64,000 nt of DNA. Origin: Collinsella sp. (GTDB lineage Bacteria > Actinomycetota > Coriobacteriia > Coriobacteriales > Coriobacteriaceae). The stretch covers positions 364,617 through 428,616 of the forward strand of contig DXML01000012.1 of assembly GCA_019414205.1 (NCBI GenBank), given 5' to 3'. Made by a program: the position numbers and the translations under genes. Below the pieces are notes generated by a model. That model saw only the letters and a list, made by a program, of their open reading frames with translations, did not search any database and was not told the DNA's origin. Positions 26,059 to 34,437 of this stretch are shown here, piece by piece (the first letter of the stretch is position 1; the number at the start of each line of letters is the position of its first letter).

Positions 26059-26850
26059 ATGCCCACACCTTCCACTGCACGCATGCACGACTTCGAGGTC
26101 GTCTCGAACCGGGAGATCGCCGACGGTATCTTCTCGCTCGTTATCTCGGCCCCCAAGCTTGCAAGTGCGCTCAAGCCCGGTCAGTTTGTGAACATCGCCG
26201 TCCCCGGCGATGCGTCTTCTCTGCTTCGTGTGCCCTTGAGTTTCTACCGCGCCGACGCCGAGGCCGGCACCGTCGAGCTGTGGTACGCTGTCGTGGGCGA
26301 CGATACCCGCCGTTTGTCCCAGATGGGCCCTGGCTCCACCTCTAACCTGTTGGGCCCCGGTGGCCGTGGCTGGATGGTACCCGAGGGCACCAGGAAGGCA
26401 CTGCTCGTCGCCGGTGGCATCGGCGTTCCGCCTGTGCTGTGTCTTGCCGGCATGCTTGCCGAGCAGGGTGTTGATGTGGACGTGTGCCTGGGCTTTGGCA
26501 CCGCTTCCAAGGCCGTGGGTGTCGATGAGTTCCGTGCGCTGGGCGCCACGGTTAACGTGTGCACCGACGACGGTTCGCTCGGCACGCACGGTTTTTGCAC
26601 CGATCCGGCAGCCGAGCTGCTTGGAGAGGGCGGCTACGACTACGTCGCCAGCTGCGGCCCCGCCGTCATGATGAAGAAGGTCGCCGCCGCTGCCGCCGAG
26701 GCCGGTGTGTACTGCGAGGTGTCGCTCGAACGCATGATGAGCTGTGGCTTTGGCGCCTGCAACACCTGCAATGTCGAGACGGTCGACGGTATGAAGGGTG
26801 CTTGTATGTGTGGCCCCGTGTTCGATGCTTCCAAGGTGGTGGTCTTCTAG
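26059..26850 (+). CDS. pyrK: Dihydroorotate dehydrogenase electron-transfer subunit
   Basis: 263-residue FAD and [2Fe-2S] subunit that passes electrons from class 1B PyrD to NAD+. The FAD/NAD reductase fold shows KPGQFVNIAVPGD, RVPLSFYRAD and LLGPGGRGW. ALLVAGGIGVPPVLCLAGML is the NAD site. The C-terminal cluster loop is MMSCGFGACNTCNVE followed by GACMCGPVF (four Cys). ATG 26059 has a modest GGAG upstream. pyrD starts at the stop codon. The 92-base gap after pyrC, with a hairpin, makes this a possible second segment of the operon. Confidence 0.95.
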   Translation: MPTPSTARMHDFEVVSNREIADGIFSLVISAPKLASALKPGQFVNIAVPGDASSLLRVPLSFYRADAEAGTVELWYAVVGDDTRRLSQMGPGSTSNLLGPGGRGWMVPEGTRKALLVAGGIGVPPVLCLAGMLAEQGVDVDVCLGFGTASKAVGVDEFRALGATVNVCTDDGSLGTHGFCTDPAAELLGEGGYDYVASCGPAVMMKKVAAAAAEAGVYCEVSLERMMSCGFGACNTCNVETVDGMKGACMCGPVFDASKVVVF

Positions 26851-27773
26851 TGGGTACCGTGAACATGGCCGTCGATTTCGGCGGCGTCAAGATGCAGAAC
26901 CCCATTAACACCGCAGCCGGTACCTTTGGCTACGGTTGGCAGTTCCAGAACTTCTTTGATGTTTCCCAGCTGGGCGCCATCACCACCAAGGGTTGCGCTG
27001 CCGAGCCCTGGCCCGGCAATCCCGCGCCCCGCATGGCCGAGATTCCCGGCGGTATGATCAACTCCGTGGGTCTTCAGAACCCCGGCGTGGCCGCCTTTGC
27101 CCGCGAGTCCGGTCCGTGGCTCGAACAGCTGTCCAAGGACGGCTGCCAGGTCATCTGTCAGGTTGCCGGTCACTCCGTTGACGAGTTTGTCCGCGCACTC
27201 GAGATGTATGTCGAGCTGTGCCCCTGGGCTGCCGGCTACGAGATCAACGTGAGCTGCCCTAATATCGCCGCCGGCGGTGCCGCCATGGGCTCCACGCCCG
27301 AGGGCGCCTCTTCCGTTATGGCTGCTTGCCGCAAGGTGACCGATAAGCCGCTGTTCGTGAAGATGGCGCCGGTCAACGTCGCCGAGATCGCCAAGGCCCT
27401 CGAGGCTGCCGGCGCCGACGGCCTTTCGGTCATCAACTCCATCCAGGGCATGGCCATCGACGTCCATACCCGCAAGTCCCGCGTGGCCAAGCCCAAGGGC
27501 GGCCTTTCGGGCCCGCTGTGCCACCACATTGCCGTGCGCATGGTCTGGGAGGTTGCCCAGGCCGTCGATATCCCCATCAACGGTGTCGGCGGTGTCATGA
27601 CCGGCGAGGATGCGGCCGAGTTTATCCTGGCCGGCGCCACCTGCGTGTCGGTCGGCATGGCCAACTTCGTCGATCCGTGCGCTTCCCTCAAGATCGCGCA
27701 TGAGCTCGAGGCCTGGGCCGAGTCCCAGGGCGTGAAGGACATCAACGAGCTGGTAGGTGCTTTCGAATGCTAG
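26850..27773 (+). CDS. pyrD: Dihydroorotate dehydrogenase, class 1B catalytic subunit
   Basis: 307-residue FMN enzyme oxidising dihydroorotate to orotate, working as a complex with PyrK. FGGVKMQNPINTAAGTFGYG is the N-terminal FMN loop. GCAAEPWPGNPAPRM, NSVGLQNPG, EINVSCPNI with the catalytic Cys, LFVKMAPV, GLSGPLCHH and INGVGGVMTGEDAAEFI follow. The start GTG 26850 overlaps the pyrK stop (TAGTG); ATG 26865 is an alternative. The end overlaps pyrF by seven bases. Confidence 0.96.
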   Translation: MGTVNMAVDFGGVKMQNPINTAAGTFGYGWQFQNFFDVSQLGAITTKGCAAEPWPGNPAPRMAEIPGGMINSVGLQNPGVAAFARESGPWLEQLSKDGCQVICQVAGHSVDEFVRALEMYVELCPWAAGYEINVSCPNIAAGGAAMGSTPEGASSVMAACRKVTDKPLFVKMAPVNVAEIAKALEAAGADGLSVINSIQGMAIDVHTRKSRVAKPKGGLSGPLCHHIAVRMVWEVAQAVDIPINGVGGVMTGEDAAEFILAGATCVSVGMANFVDPCASLKIAHELEAWAESQGVKDINELVGAFEC

Positions 27774-28483
27774 AGACCGATGCCCGCGACCGTGTTATCG
27801 TCGCCCTCGACTGCGACCGTGAGCGCGCGCTCGAGCTCGCCCACGAGCTTTCGGGCCATGCCGCCTGGCTCAAGGTCGGCATGACGCTCTATTACGCTGA
27901 GGGCCCCCAGATCGTCAAGACGTTCAAGGACCTAGGCTTTAAGGTCTTCCTCGACCTCAAGTTCCATGACATTCCGCATCAGGTGCGCGGTGCCGCTCGT
28001 TCGGCCTCGCTTGCCGGTGCCGACCTGCTTTCGGTCCACGGCCTGGGCTCGGGCGCTATGCTCGCTGCCTGCCGTGAGGGTGCCGAGGAGGCGCGCGAGG
28101 ACCGCGCCAAGCTCGTCGCCATCACCGTGCTCACGAGCATGAATCAGGATGCCTTGAGCGAGATCGGCGTCGAGTCGCCCGTGGCCGAGGAGGCCGCTCG
28201 TCTGGCAAAGCTTGCCCAGGCCAACGGTATCGACGGCATCGTGTGCTCGCCGATGGAGGCCCATGACATGCGCGAGCTGCTCGGCCCCGATGCACTGATC
28301 GTGACTCCGGGCGTGCGTCCGGTTGGCGCCGCCCTGGGCGACCAATCCCGCGTGGCGACGCCCTCCCAGGCTATCGAGCGCGGTGCGAGCCACATCGTGG
28401 TGGGCCGACCCATCACCGGTGCCGACGACCCGGTTGCCGCATTTGACGCTATCGTTGCCGAGCTGGTCGAAAACGTCGCCTAA
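27767..28483 (+). CDS. pyrF: Orotidine 5'-phosphate decarboxylase
   Basis: 238-residue enzyme making UMP. RVIVALDCDRERAL, WLKVGMTLYYAEGPQ, VFLDLKFHDIPHQV with the Lys-Asp catalytic network, ITVLTSMNQDAL and VTPGVRP are class signatures, and GASHIVVGRPIT binds phosphate. ATG 27767 overlaps pyrD. pyrE and carAB are absent from this cluster and must lie elsewhere. No clear terminator follows within 240 bases. Confidence 0.97.
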   Translation: MLETDARDRVIVALDCDRERALELAHELSGHAAWLKVGMTLYYAEGPQIVKTFKDLGFKVFLDLKFHDIPHQVRGAARSASLAGADLLSVHGLGSGAMLAACREGAEEAREDRAKLVAITVLTSMNQDALSEIGVESPVAEEAARLAKLAQANGIDGIVCSPMEAHDMRELLGPDALIVTPGVRPVGAALGDQSRVATPSQAIERGASHIVVGRPITGADDPVAAFDAIVAELVENVA

Positions 28484-28529
28484 AAGATTCCCTCAAGTCA
28501 CCACTTTTGGGTCTCTTTAGCACAAATTA

Positions 28530-28585
28530 GCCCCTGTGCCTGCGAAAACTTTCCCATCCTTTGTGTGGAATCGCAGGTCAGGGGC
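28530..28585. repeat. Imperfect 56-nt palindrome downstream of pyrF
   Basis: GCCCCT-GTG-CCTGCG (28530-28544) pairs with CGCAGG-TC-AGGGGC (28572-28585) around a 27-base loop. No T-run follows, so it is not a simple terminator. It may protect the 3' end of the pyr mRNA. Confidence 0.45.
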
Positions 28586-28670
28586 TTAACTTTGACCTCC
28601 ATATATTGCACTTTTCGCAGGTATCGTCTAACCTATGGAGCCGTCGATTGGGCATTTAGTGCGTTTGACG

Positions 28671-28679
28671 TGCTAAAAT
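28671..28679 (+). promoter_or_regulatory. Candidate extended -10 promoter of mihF
   Basis: TGCTAAAAT, with no good -35 upstream. A second possible promoter is TTGCAC (28606-28611), 17 bases, TAACCT (28629-28634). The ribosome site GGAGG is at 28714. Confidence 0.45.
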
Positions 28680-28723
28680 GCCAATTATTGCATCAGATAT
28701 AACCCAACTATTTGGAGGTTCGA

Positions 28724-29032
28724 ATGGCACTCCCTCAGCTTACCGACGAGCAGCGCAAGCAGGCTCTTGAGAAGGCTGCCGCCGCACGTCACGCCCGCGC
28801 TGAGCTTCGCGAGCAGATCAAGAAGGGCGAGAAGTCCCTCGAGTCCGTGCTCAACTCCGATGATCCCATCGCTTCCCGCATGAAGGTTTCCACCCTCATC
28901 GAGTCTCTGCCCGGTTATGGCAAGGCCAAGGCCGCCAAGATCATGGAGGAGCTCGGCATCTCCGCTACCCGTCGCGTCCAGGGCCTCGGCGTCCGTCAGC
29001 GCGAGCAGCTCCTCGAGCAGCTGACCAAATAA
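28724..29032 (+). CDS. mihF: Actinobacterial integration host factor mIHF
   Basis: 102-residue nucleoid-associated DNA-binding protein typical of Actinobacteria. Conserved features: LTDEQRKQALEKAAAARHAR, RAELREQIKKGE, then a helix-two-turn-helix with STLIESLPGYGKAKAAKIM and EELGISATRRVQGLGVRQRE. The lineage restriction of this family is the best single phylum marker in the window. ATG 28724 follows GGAGG. The mihF-gmk-rpoZ order is conserved in Actinobacteria. gmk begins at the base after its stop. Confidence 0.95.
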   Translation: MALPQLTDEQRKQALEKAAAARHARAELREQIKKGEKSLESVLNSDDPIASRMKVSTLIESLPGYGKAKAAKIMEELGISATRRVQGLGVRQREQLLEQLTK

Positions 29033-29602
29033 GTGAGTGCTCAGGATTCAAAGCTCTTTGTGATTTCTGGACCGTCAGGTGCAGGCAAGGGCACGCTCGT
29101 CACTCGTGTGCGCGAGCGTCGCTCGAACCTGGGCCTGACGGTTTCGGCTACCACGCGAGCACCACGCAAAGGTGAGGTCGACGGCGTCAGCTATTTTTTC
29201 CTGACGCGTGAGGAGTTCGACCGCCGCGTGGCAAACGGTGAGTTTGTTGAGTGGGCCGAGGTCCACGGTAACTGCTACGGCACGTTGGTGAGCGAGGTTC
29301 AGTCCAAGCTCGCTTCTGGCTCGTCTCTGATCTTGGAGATCGATGTCCAGGGTGCCCTGCAGGTCAAGGAGCGTTTCCCTGAGGCCGTGTTGATCTTTAT
29401 CAAGCCGCCTTCGCTCGAGGTGTTACGCGATCGTCTGGTCGGTCGCGGTACCGAGACGCCCGAGACGATCGAGCTGCGTATGGCAAACGCCGCCCATGAG
29501 CTTGCCCTTGCCGACCGCTACGACGACGTCGTGGTGAATGACGATCTCGACCGCGCGACCGATGAGCTCGTTCGCGTTCTCGATATGCATGAAAGGATCT
29601 GA
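29033..29602 (+). CDS. gmk: Guanylate kinase
   Basis: 189-residue kinase converting GMP to GDP. FVISGPSGAGKGTLV is the P-loop. SATTRAPRKGEVDGVSYFFL binds GMP, and EFVEWAEVHGNCYGT, LILEIDVQGALQVKE and the lid region VGRGTETPETIELRM follow. The start is GTG 29033, immediately after the mihF stop and without a strong ribosome site of its own, so it is likely translated by coupling. Confidence 0.96.
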   Translation: MSAQDSKLFVISGPSGAGKGTLVTRVRERRSNLGLTVSATTRAPRKGEVDGVSYFFLTREEFDRRVANGEFVEWAEVHGNCYGTLVSEVQSKLASGSSLILEIDVQGALQVKERFPEAVLIFIKPPSLEVLRDRLVGRGTETPETIELRMANAAHELALADRYDDVVVNDDLDRATDELVRVLDMHERI

Positions 29603-29607
29603 GGTCC

Positions 29608-29889
29608 GTGTCCGTTGTAAAGCCTTGCATTGACGATCTTCTGGAGAAGACCGATCACAACCGCTTCCTGCTCGCCTCGCTTGCCTCCAAGCGTGCCTGC
29701 GACATTAACAGCATGCTGCGTGGCCAGCACAACTGCGTGCTCGCCGTCCAGGATGTCGACGACATCACCATTGCGCTCTCCGGCGCCGATACCATCTCGA
29801 TGGCTATGGACGAGATTGTCGACGGCGACATCTCCTACGATGAGGCCCGTTACGAGAAAGCGCTCGGCCACAAGGTTGCTGAAGCCTAA
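29608..29889 (+). CDS. rpoZ: RNA polymerase omega subunit
   Basis: 93-residue subunit that helps RNA polymerase assemble. PCIDDLLEKTDHNRFLLASL and ASKRACDINSMLRGQHN match the omega family; the second half is variable and acidic. GTG 29608 is the start, with GAAAGGA in the end of gmk. thiI follows at once. Its position after gmk is conserved in many phyla. Confidence 0.93.
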   Translation: MSVVKPCIDDLLEKTDHNRFLLASLASKRACDINSMLRGQHNCVLAVQDVDDITIALSGADTISMAMDEIVDGDISYDEARYEKALGHKVAEA

Positions 29890-31134
29890 ATGGCAGCTCG
29901 CGTCTGCCTGGTCCATTATCACGAGGTTGGACTGAAGGGCAAGAACCGCGCACATTTTGAGCATATCCTCATGGATAACATCAAGGCGGCTTTGGCCGCC
30001 TTTTCCGTGAACGCCGTGTCTCGAATTTCCGGTTATATCCTCGTGACTTTTAACGAGCATCAGGCCGACGAGGCGGCGCGTGTCATTCGCACCGTCCCCG
30101 GTGTTGCCCGTGTGTCCCTGGCATATCACACGAACCGCGACCCGCAGGAGTACTGCGCCGCCGCCGTGAAGGCGCTGCGTGAGTTTGGTCCCTTCGAGTC
30201 GTTTAAGGTACATGCCAAGCGCTCTAACACCGACTACGAGCTCACCTCGATTGATATCAATCGACAGGTTGGCGAGGTGCTGTGCGAGGCGTTTCCCGAT
30301 AAAAAGGTCCAGATGCACGACCCCGACGCGATGGTGCACGTGCTGGTGGTTCAGGGTAGCGTCTACGTGTATGCGCGCTCTGAGCGCGGCGTGGGCGGTC
30401 TGCCGGTGGGTTCTGCCGGCAAGGTTGTGACCCTGCTGTCATCGGGTATCGACTCGCCGGTGGCGACCTGGATGCTCGCGCGTCGCGGAGCTGTGTGCGT
30501 GCCGGTGCATTTTTCCGGTCGTCCGCAGACGCCAGATACCAGTGAGTATCTGGTGCAGGACATCATTCGCGCCCTTGAGCCGGGCGTCCAAATCGGTCGC
30601 CTGTACGTAGTCCCGTTTGGCGACTGTCAGCGCGAGATTTCGGTCACCTGCCCCAGCAATCTGCGCGTGATCATGTACCGTCGCATCATGTATTCGGTTG
30701 CCGAGCGTATTGCTCATATCGAGGGCGCCAAGGCTATCGTGACCGGTGAATCGCTCGGTCAGGTTGCTTCCCAGACGCTCGAGAACATCATGGCCGTCAA
30801 TGAGGCCGTGAAGATTCCCGTGTTCCGCCCGCTGATTGGTTCGGACAAGCAGGAGATCATCGCACGTGCCGAGGAAATCGGTACCTTCGATATCTCGACC
30901 GAGGCTGCTCCCGATTGCTGCACGCTCTTTATGCCGCGCCGCCCCGAGACGCACGCCAAGCTCGATGCCGTGCATGAGGCGTGGGAGCTGTTCGATCACG
31001 AGGAGATGATTGAGCGTTTGCTCAAACAGACCGAGTACATCGACTTCGAGAGCAACACGTATAAGGCCCCTAAGACCTTAAAACGCAAACATTCGGAGCT
31101 TGCTCCGCGTGAGATTTACCAAGATCACGAATAA
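29890..31134 (+). CDS. thiI: tRNA 4-thiouridine synthase ThiI (no rhodanese domain)
   Basis: 414-residue ATP-dependent sulfurtransferase that makes s4U8 in tRNA and in some organisms also supplies sulfur for thiamine thiazole. N-terminal ferredoxin-like and THUMP domains (LVHYHEVGLKGKNR to about residue 165). The PP-loop is LLSSGIDSPVATWML near residue 180. IVTGESLGQVASQTLENI and PVFRPLIGSDKQEII are typical. The chain ends soon after the PP-loop domain, so it lacks the C-terminal rhodanese of E. coli ThiI and must use a different sulfur relay, as in Gram-positives. Last gene of its operon. Confidence 0.95.
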   Translation: MAARVCLVHYHEVGLKGKNRAHFEHILMDNIKAALAAFSVNAVSRISGYILVTFNEHQADEAARVIRTVPGVARVSLAYHTNRDPQEYCAAAVKALREFGPFESFKVHAKRSNTDYELTSIDINRQVGEVLCEAFPDKKVQMHDPDAMVHVLVVQGSVYVYARSERGVGGLPVGSAGKVVTLLSSGIDSPVATWMLARRGAVCVPVHFSGRPQTPDTSEYLVQDIIRALEPGVQIGRLYVVPFGDCQREISVTCPSNLRVIMYRRIMYSVAERIAHIEGAKAIVTGESLGQVASQTLENIMAVNEAVKIPVFRPLIGSDKQEIIARAEEIGTFDISTEAAPDCCTLFMPRRPETHAKLDAVHEAWELFDHEEMIERLLKQTEYIDFESNTYKAPKTLKRKHSELAPREIYQDHE

Positions 31135-31144
31135 TGTTGTGTAT

Positions 31145-31179
31145 AGACCGGCGGTGCATTTGCATCGTCGGTCTTTTTG
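31145..31179 (+). terminator. Intrinsic terminator after thiI
   Basis: Thirteen-base stem (31145-31157 with 31162-31174, two G-U pairs), ATTT loop, T5. It isolates mihF-thiI from the competence operon. Confidence 0.92.
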
Positions 31180-31252
31180 TATCTGGGCTTTTGGCGATAA
31201 ACGGTTCATCTGTCGACGTGTGTCTGAATAAATGGACATTTTCTCGCAAGGT

Positions 31253-31284
31253 TTTGGTCAGCTTTTGGTTTGACCACGAAAACT
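31253..31284 (+). promoter_or_regulatory. Candidate competence box upstream of comEA-comEC
   Basis: TTTGGTC (31253) and TTTGGTT (31264), direct repeats 11 bp apart. Bases 31253-31272 equal 2676-2695 exactly. A weak -10-like AAAACT (31279-31284) follows eight bases after the second heptamer. That geometry is known for SARP-type activators. There is no ordinary -35. Confidence 0.6.
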
Positions 31285-31348
31285 GGTGTGGGCGTGCGGA
31301 GGCTGCGGCGTTCGTTTCCTGACACGATGGTGTTGGGAGGTGTTTGCT

Positions 31349-32059
31349 ATGGCGCAGCGCGAGCAACACGAACGGGTTAAACGGATGGACCGCTGGGCAG
31401 AAAAGCTGCTCGGCCACAAGGCGATGGTCGTGGCGATCCTGGTTGTCATTGCCGCCGCGAGCGGCTTGGCGATGGCAAGTTTTGGTGGCCACTCCAGCGG
31501 CGTGTCGTTTGAGCGTAGTGATGAGGCAGGCACCTCGGATGTGCGCGGGGCCGGGGATGCGTCACCTGACGATGCCGATGAGTCGTCTGCCAAGAGCTCT
31601 TCTGCTGCCGAGGTGTACGTTGATGTTGATGGCGCCGTTGTGAGGCCTGGCGTGTATTGGCTCAAAGATGGAGCACGGGTGTCCCAAGCGATCGATGCCG
31701 CCGGAGGGCTTACGGCCGAGGCGGATGTGACAGGGCTTAATCGTGCGTCCAAGATCACAGATGGCCAAAAGATCTATGTTCCGACAGTGGGGGAGCAACA
31801 AGAGACTGCGGCGGTCGGCGGGGCCGAAAGCGGTGCTGGCGCGACTCCTAGCGCGGGGTCTTCGTCGGGGCTCGTGAACATCAATACGGCAAGTGCGGCG
31901 GAGCTGCAGACGCTTTCTGGTATCGGGCCTTCTATGGCTCAGTCGATTATCGACGAACGGACGCAAAACGGGGCCTTTGCCTCGGTCGATGACCTCATGC
32001 GCGTATCGGGGATCGGTGAGAAAAAACTCGCCAAAATCAAAGATTGCATCTGCGTATGA
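31349..32059 (+). CDS. comEA: Competence protein ComEA (membrane DNA receptor)
   Basis: 236-residue DNA-binding protein of the transformation machinery. A single membrane anchor lies at residues 20-42 (VVAILVVIAAASGLAMASF), followed by an Asp/Ser-rich linker. An SLBB domain spans about 88-150 (VYVDVDGAVVRPGVYWLKDG) and tandem helix-hairpin-helix motifs cover 170-236 (NINTASAAELQTLSGIGPSM and FASVDDLMRVSGIGEKKLAK). The anchor-SLBB-HhH order is classic. ATG 31349 follows GGGAGG; the frame is open upstream but without a ribosome site. The stop overlaps comEC by four bases. It lies behind the shared 20-bp box. Confidence 0.95.
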   Translation: MAQREQHERVKRMDRWAEKLLGHKAMVVAILVVIAAASGLAMASFGGHSSGVSFERSDEAGTSDVRGAGDASPDDADESSAKSSSAAEVYVDVDGAVVRPGVYWLKDGARVSQAIDAAGGLTAEADVTGLNRASKITDGQKIYVPTVGEQQETAAVGGAESGAGATPSAGSSSGLVNINTASAAELQTLSGIGPSMAQSIIDERTQNGAFASVDDLMRVSGIGEKKLAKIKDCICV

Positions 32060-34359
32060 GCGCGACCGAGCGCGAGCATGTGATGCCACCGCGCCCATTG
32101 ATGCCGTGGACGATGGTCCTTTGTGCCGGTTTGTGTGCGAGCTGCGGCTTGGTACTTAACCTGGCAGCCGGTTTGCTGCTGGGGAAGCGGGCGACGCCCG
32201 TCACATTGCTTATGGTCATTCCCGTTGCGGCCGCGGCGTGCATCGTATTGGCTCGGTCTTGTATGCGTCTTGTGCGGTGGAGGCGATGGCTGTATGCCGC
32301 GGCTCTCGGCCTCGTGGCGGGATCGGTCGTCTCCGCGGGTTGGGCAATAGGGGCGCTGCGTGCTTCAAGGGCGCTGGATAATCGGGCTGCGAGCAGTCTT
32401 GAGTTTGTTGTGTACGGGGACCCGTCCATCAATGACGGTGCGCACTCCTATACCTGCGATGCGTATGCGGGCGAAAGGCGTTTGGGTCAGGTGCGGCTGT
32501 CGTGTGATCGTGAGCTCGGCGCCGGTTCGCATGTACGTGGTATCGGTCGAATATCGCGCTTTGAGAACGATGCGTATGGGCGCTCACGCGTGCTTCGGGG
32601 CGAACTTCGAAAGGTTAAGGTCATCCGATTGGTATCGGTCGACGAGGGCTCTCCGGGGCCGCTGCTTTGGCTTCGAAACGAGCTCCTTGCCGTTATCGCG
32701 CCCGCGACCGATCCGGCGCGCTCGCTCATTGCCGGCGTTGTCTGCGGACGCTCGTCCGAGTTACGTGCCCAGCCGGCGGGCGATTGGTTTTCGGTAACGG
32801 GCACCGCGCATCTCGTCGCCGTCTCGGGCAGCCATCTTGCCATCGTCGGGTTTGTGATTGAGAGCGCCCTGCAAAAGACGCGCCTTTCTCGTGGGCTGCA
32901 GCGGGGGTTGCTGGTGCTGGCCCTTGCTGCCTATGCCGTCTTTACGGGCGCTTCGTCCTCGGCCGTGCGCGCGTGCTGCATGGTGGCGGCGACGCTTGTT
33001 GCCAACGGCGCCGGACGTCGTCGGCATGGCCTCTCGGCCCTATTTCTGACCATGGCAATCTTTGTGTTACTGCGGCCGACGTTATTGTTCGAGATGGGTT
33101 TTCAGCTATCGTGCGCCAGTGTTTTTGCCATCCTATGTTTTTGCCCCTACGCCACCTACGCCTTGGGTGAGCTTGGTATGCCGTCGGGGGTTGCCAGTGT
33201 TTTGTCTGTCACGCTGTGCTCGCAGCTGGCGACACTTCCCGTAACCATTCCCGCATTTGGGACGTTTTCGCTGATTGCCCCGCTTTCTAATGCCGTGATC
33301 GGTCCGGTGATAAGCGTGCTGCTCGCTGTATCGGTTGTGCTGGTGCCCTGCTCGCTTGTGCCGCTGCTGCGTCACGGGGCGCTCGTGGTGCCCATGATTG
33401 TCGCTCGCTGCGCCCTGTTCTTTGAGCAGCTCTTCGCTGCCGTTCCGGGCGCATCCGTTAGCGTGCCGCCCGATACGCCCTTGGTATACGTGGTGCCGTT
33501 TGCGCTGGCGGTCGTCTTGGTCTGGTGGCCACGCCCCCGCGTGCGGTCCATGGCAGCGGGGCTGCTTTGCCTGATACTTGCAGCGGGTGTTCCGTATGTC
33601 TATTGGGATCGATGCGCGCCGCCTTCGGTAACGGTCCTCGATGTTGGCCAGGCCGATGCGATTCTGGTTCGTCAGGGTGGCGCCGTGGCGCTCGTCGACT
33701 GTGGGCTCGATGACCGCGTGGTGTCGGCGTTGGTTCGCAATAACGTGCACCATATCGATGCCGTTTTTGTGACGCATTGGGATGAGGACCACTGGGGTGG
33801 TTTGCCTGCCGTGCTCGAACAGTTTTCGGTCGGAACGATTGCCGTGGCGGCGGATGCGCTGGAGGATGCTCCTGCCGAGGTATTGAACCGACCTGGCGTG
33901 GAGTATCGGCAGGTGCGCCGTGGGGATACGGTCGACATCGGCTTATTTTGCGCTCGCGTGATGTGGCCATTCGAGTTCGTGGATGGCGAGGGAAATGAGG
34001 ACTCGCTTGTCCTGCTGCTCTCTTATGTTCAGGAAGGCAAGGGCCTGCGAATACTTCTCACCGGTGATGCCGAGCTCGACCAAGAGCGGGAATTCGTGCA
34101 GGAGGTGGGGGATATCGATGTCCTTAAACTTGGGCATCACGGCTCCAAGGTTTCAGTCGATGGCGAGTTGCTGGACGTCCTGAAGCCCGAGCTTTCCCTC
34201 GCAAGCGCCGGTGAGGGGAATCGATACGGCCATCCGTCCGATGCCTGTATCGATGCCGTTAAGGAAGCGGGTGGTGTGTTCGCGTGTACCATCGAACACG
34301 GCGACATTACCGTCACACCGACTGCGAATTGCTTTGCGATGCGATGCCAGCGACCGTGA
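32056..34359 (+). CDS. comEC: Competence protein ComEC (DNA uptake channel)
   Basis: 767-residue polytopic membrane protein thought to carry single-stranded DNA across the membrane. Several hydrophobic segments and a DUF4131/OB-like part (about 100-190) come first. The Competence domain follows, with SLIAGVVCGRSSEL, HLVAVSGSHLAIVGF and the Arg/Cys block AVRACCMVAATL. The last 220 residues are a metallo-beta-lactamase domain: VLDVGQADAILVRQGG, VFVTHWDEDHWGGLP with the HxDxDH site, and LKLGHHGSKVS. That domain may degrade the non-transferred strand. ATG 32056 overlaps the comEA stop (ATGA). Full length, with no sign of decay, so the uptake route looks functional. Confidence 0.95.
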   Translation: MSATEREHVMPPRPLMPWTMVLCAGLCASCGLVLNLAAGLLLGKRATPVTLLMVIPVAAAACIVLARSCMRLVRWRRWLYAAALGLVAGSVVSAGWAIGALRASRALDNRAASSLEFVVYGDPSINDGAHSYTCDAYAGERRLGQVRLSCDRELGAGSHVRGIGRISRFENDAYGRSRVLRGELRKVKVIRLVSVDEGSPGPLLWLRNELLAVIAPATDPARSLIAGVVCGRSSELRAQPAGDWFSVTGTAHLVAVSGSHLAIVGFVIESALQKTRLSRGLQRGLLVLALAAYAVFTGASSSAVRACCMVAATLVANGAGRRRHGLSALFLTMAIFVLLRPTLLFEMGFQLSCASVFAILCFCPYATYALGELGMPSGVASVLSVTLCSQLATLPVTIPAFGTFSLIAPLSNAVIGPVISVLLAVSVVLVPCSLVPLLRHGALVVPMIVARCALFFEQLFAAVPGASVSVPPDTPLVYVVPFALAVVLVWWPRPRVRSMAAGLLCLILAAGVPYVYWDRCAPPSVTVLDVGQADAILVRQGGAVALVDCGLDDRVVSALVRNNVHHIDAVFVTHWDEDHWGGLPAVLEQFSVGTIAVAADALEDAPAEVLNRPGVEYRQVRRGDTVDIGLFCARVMWPFEFVDGEGNEDSLVLLLSYVQEGKGLRILLTGDAELDQEREFVQEVGDIDVLKLGHHGSKVSVDGELLDVLKPELSLASAGEGNRYGHPSDACIDAVKEAGGVFACTIEHGDITVTPTANCFAMRCQRP

Positions 34360-34367
34360 CGACGTCG

Positions 34368-34397
34368 TTGGCGTGTGGTGGGCCTCTGGGCTAGAAT
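34368..34397 (+). promoter_or_regulatory. Promoter of holA
   Basis: TTGGCG (34368-34373), 18 bases, TAGAAT (34392-34397). It lets holA be expressed apart from comEA-comEC. Confidence 0.6.
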
Positions 34398-34437
34398 GGC
34401 ACGGAACGAATACGAAGGCCTGCGGGAGGGGGGCGCA

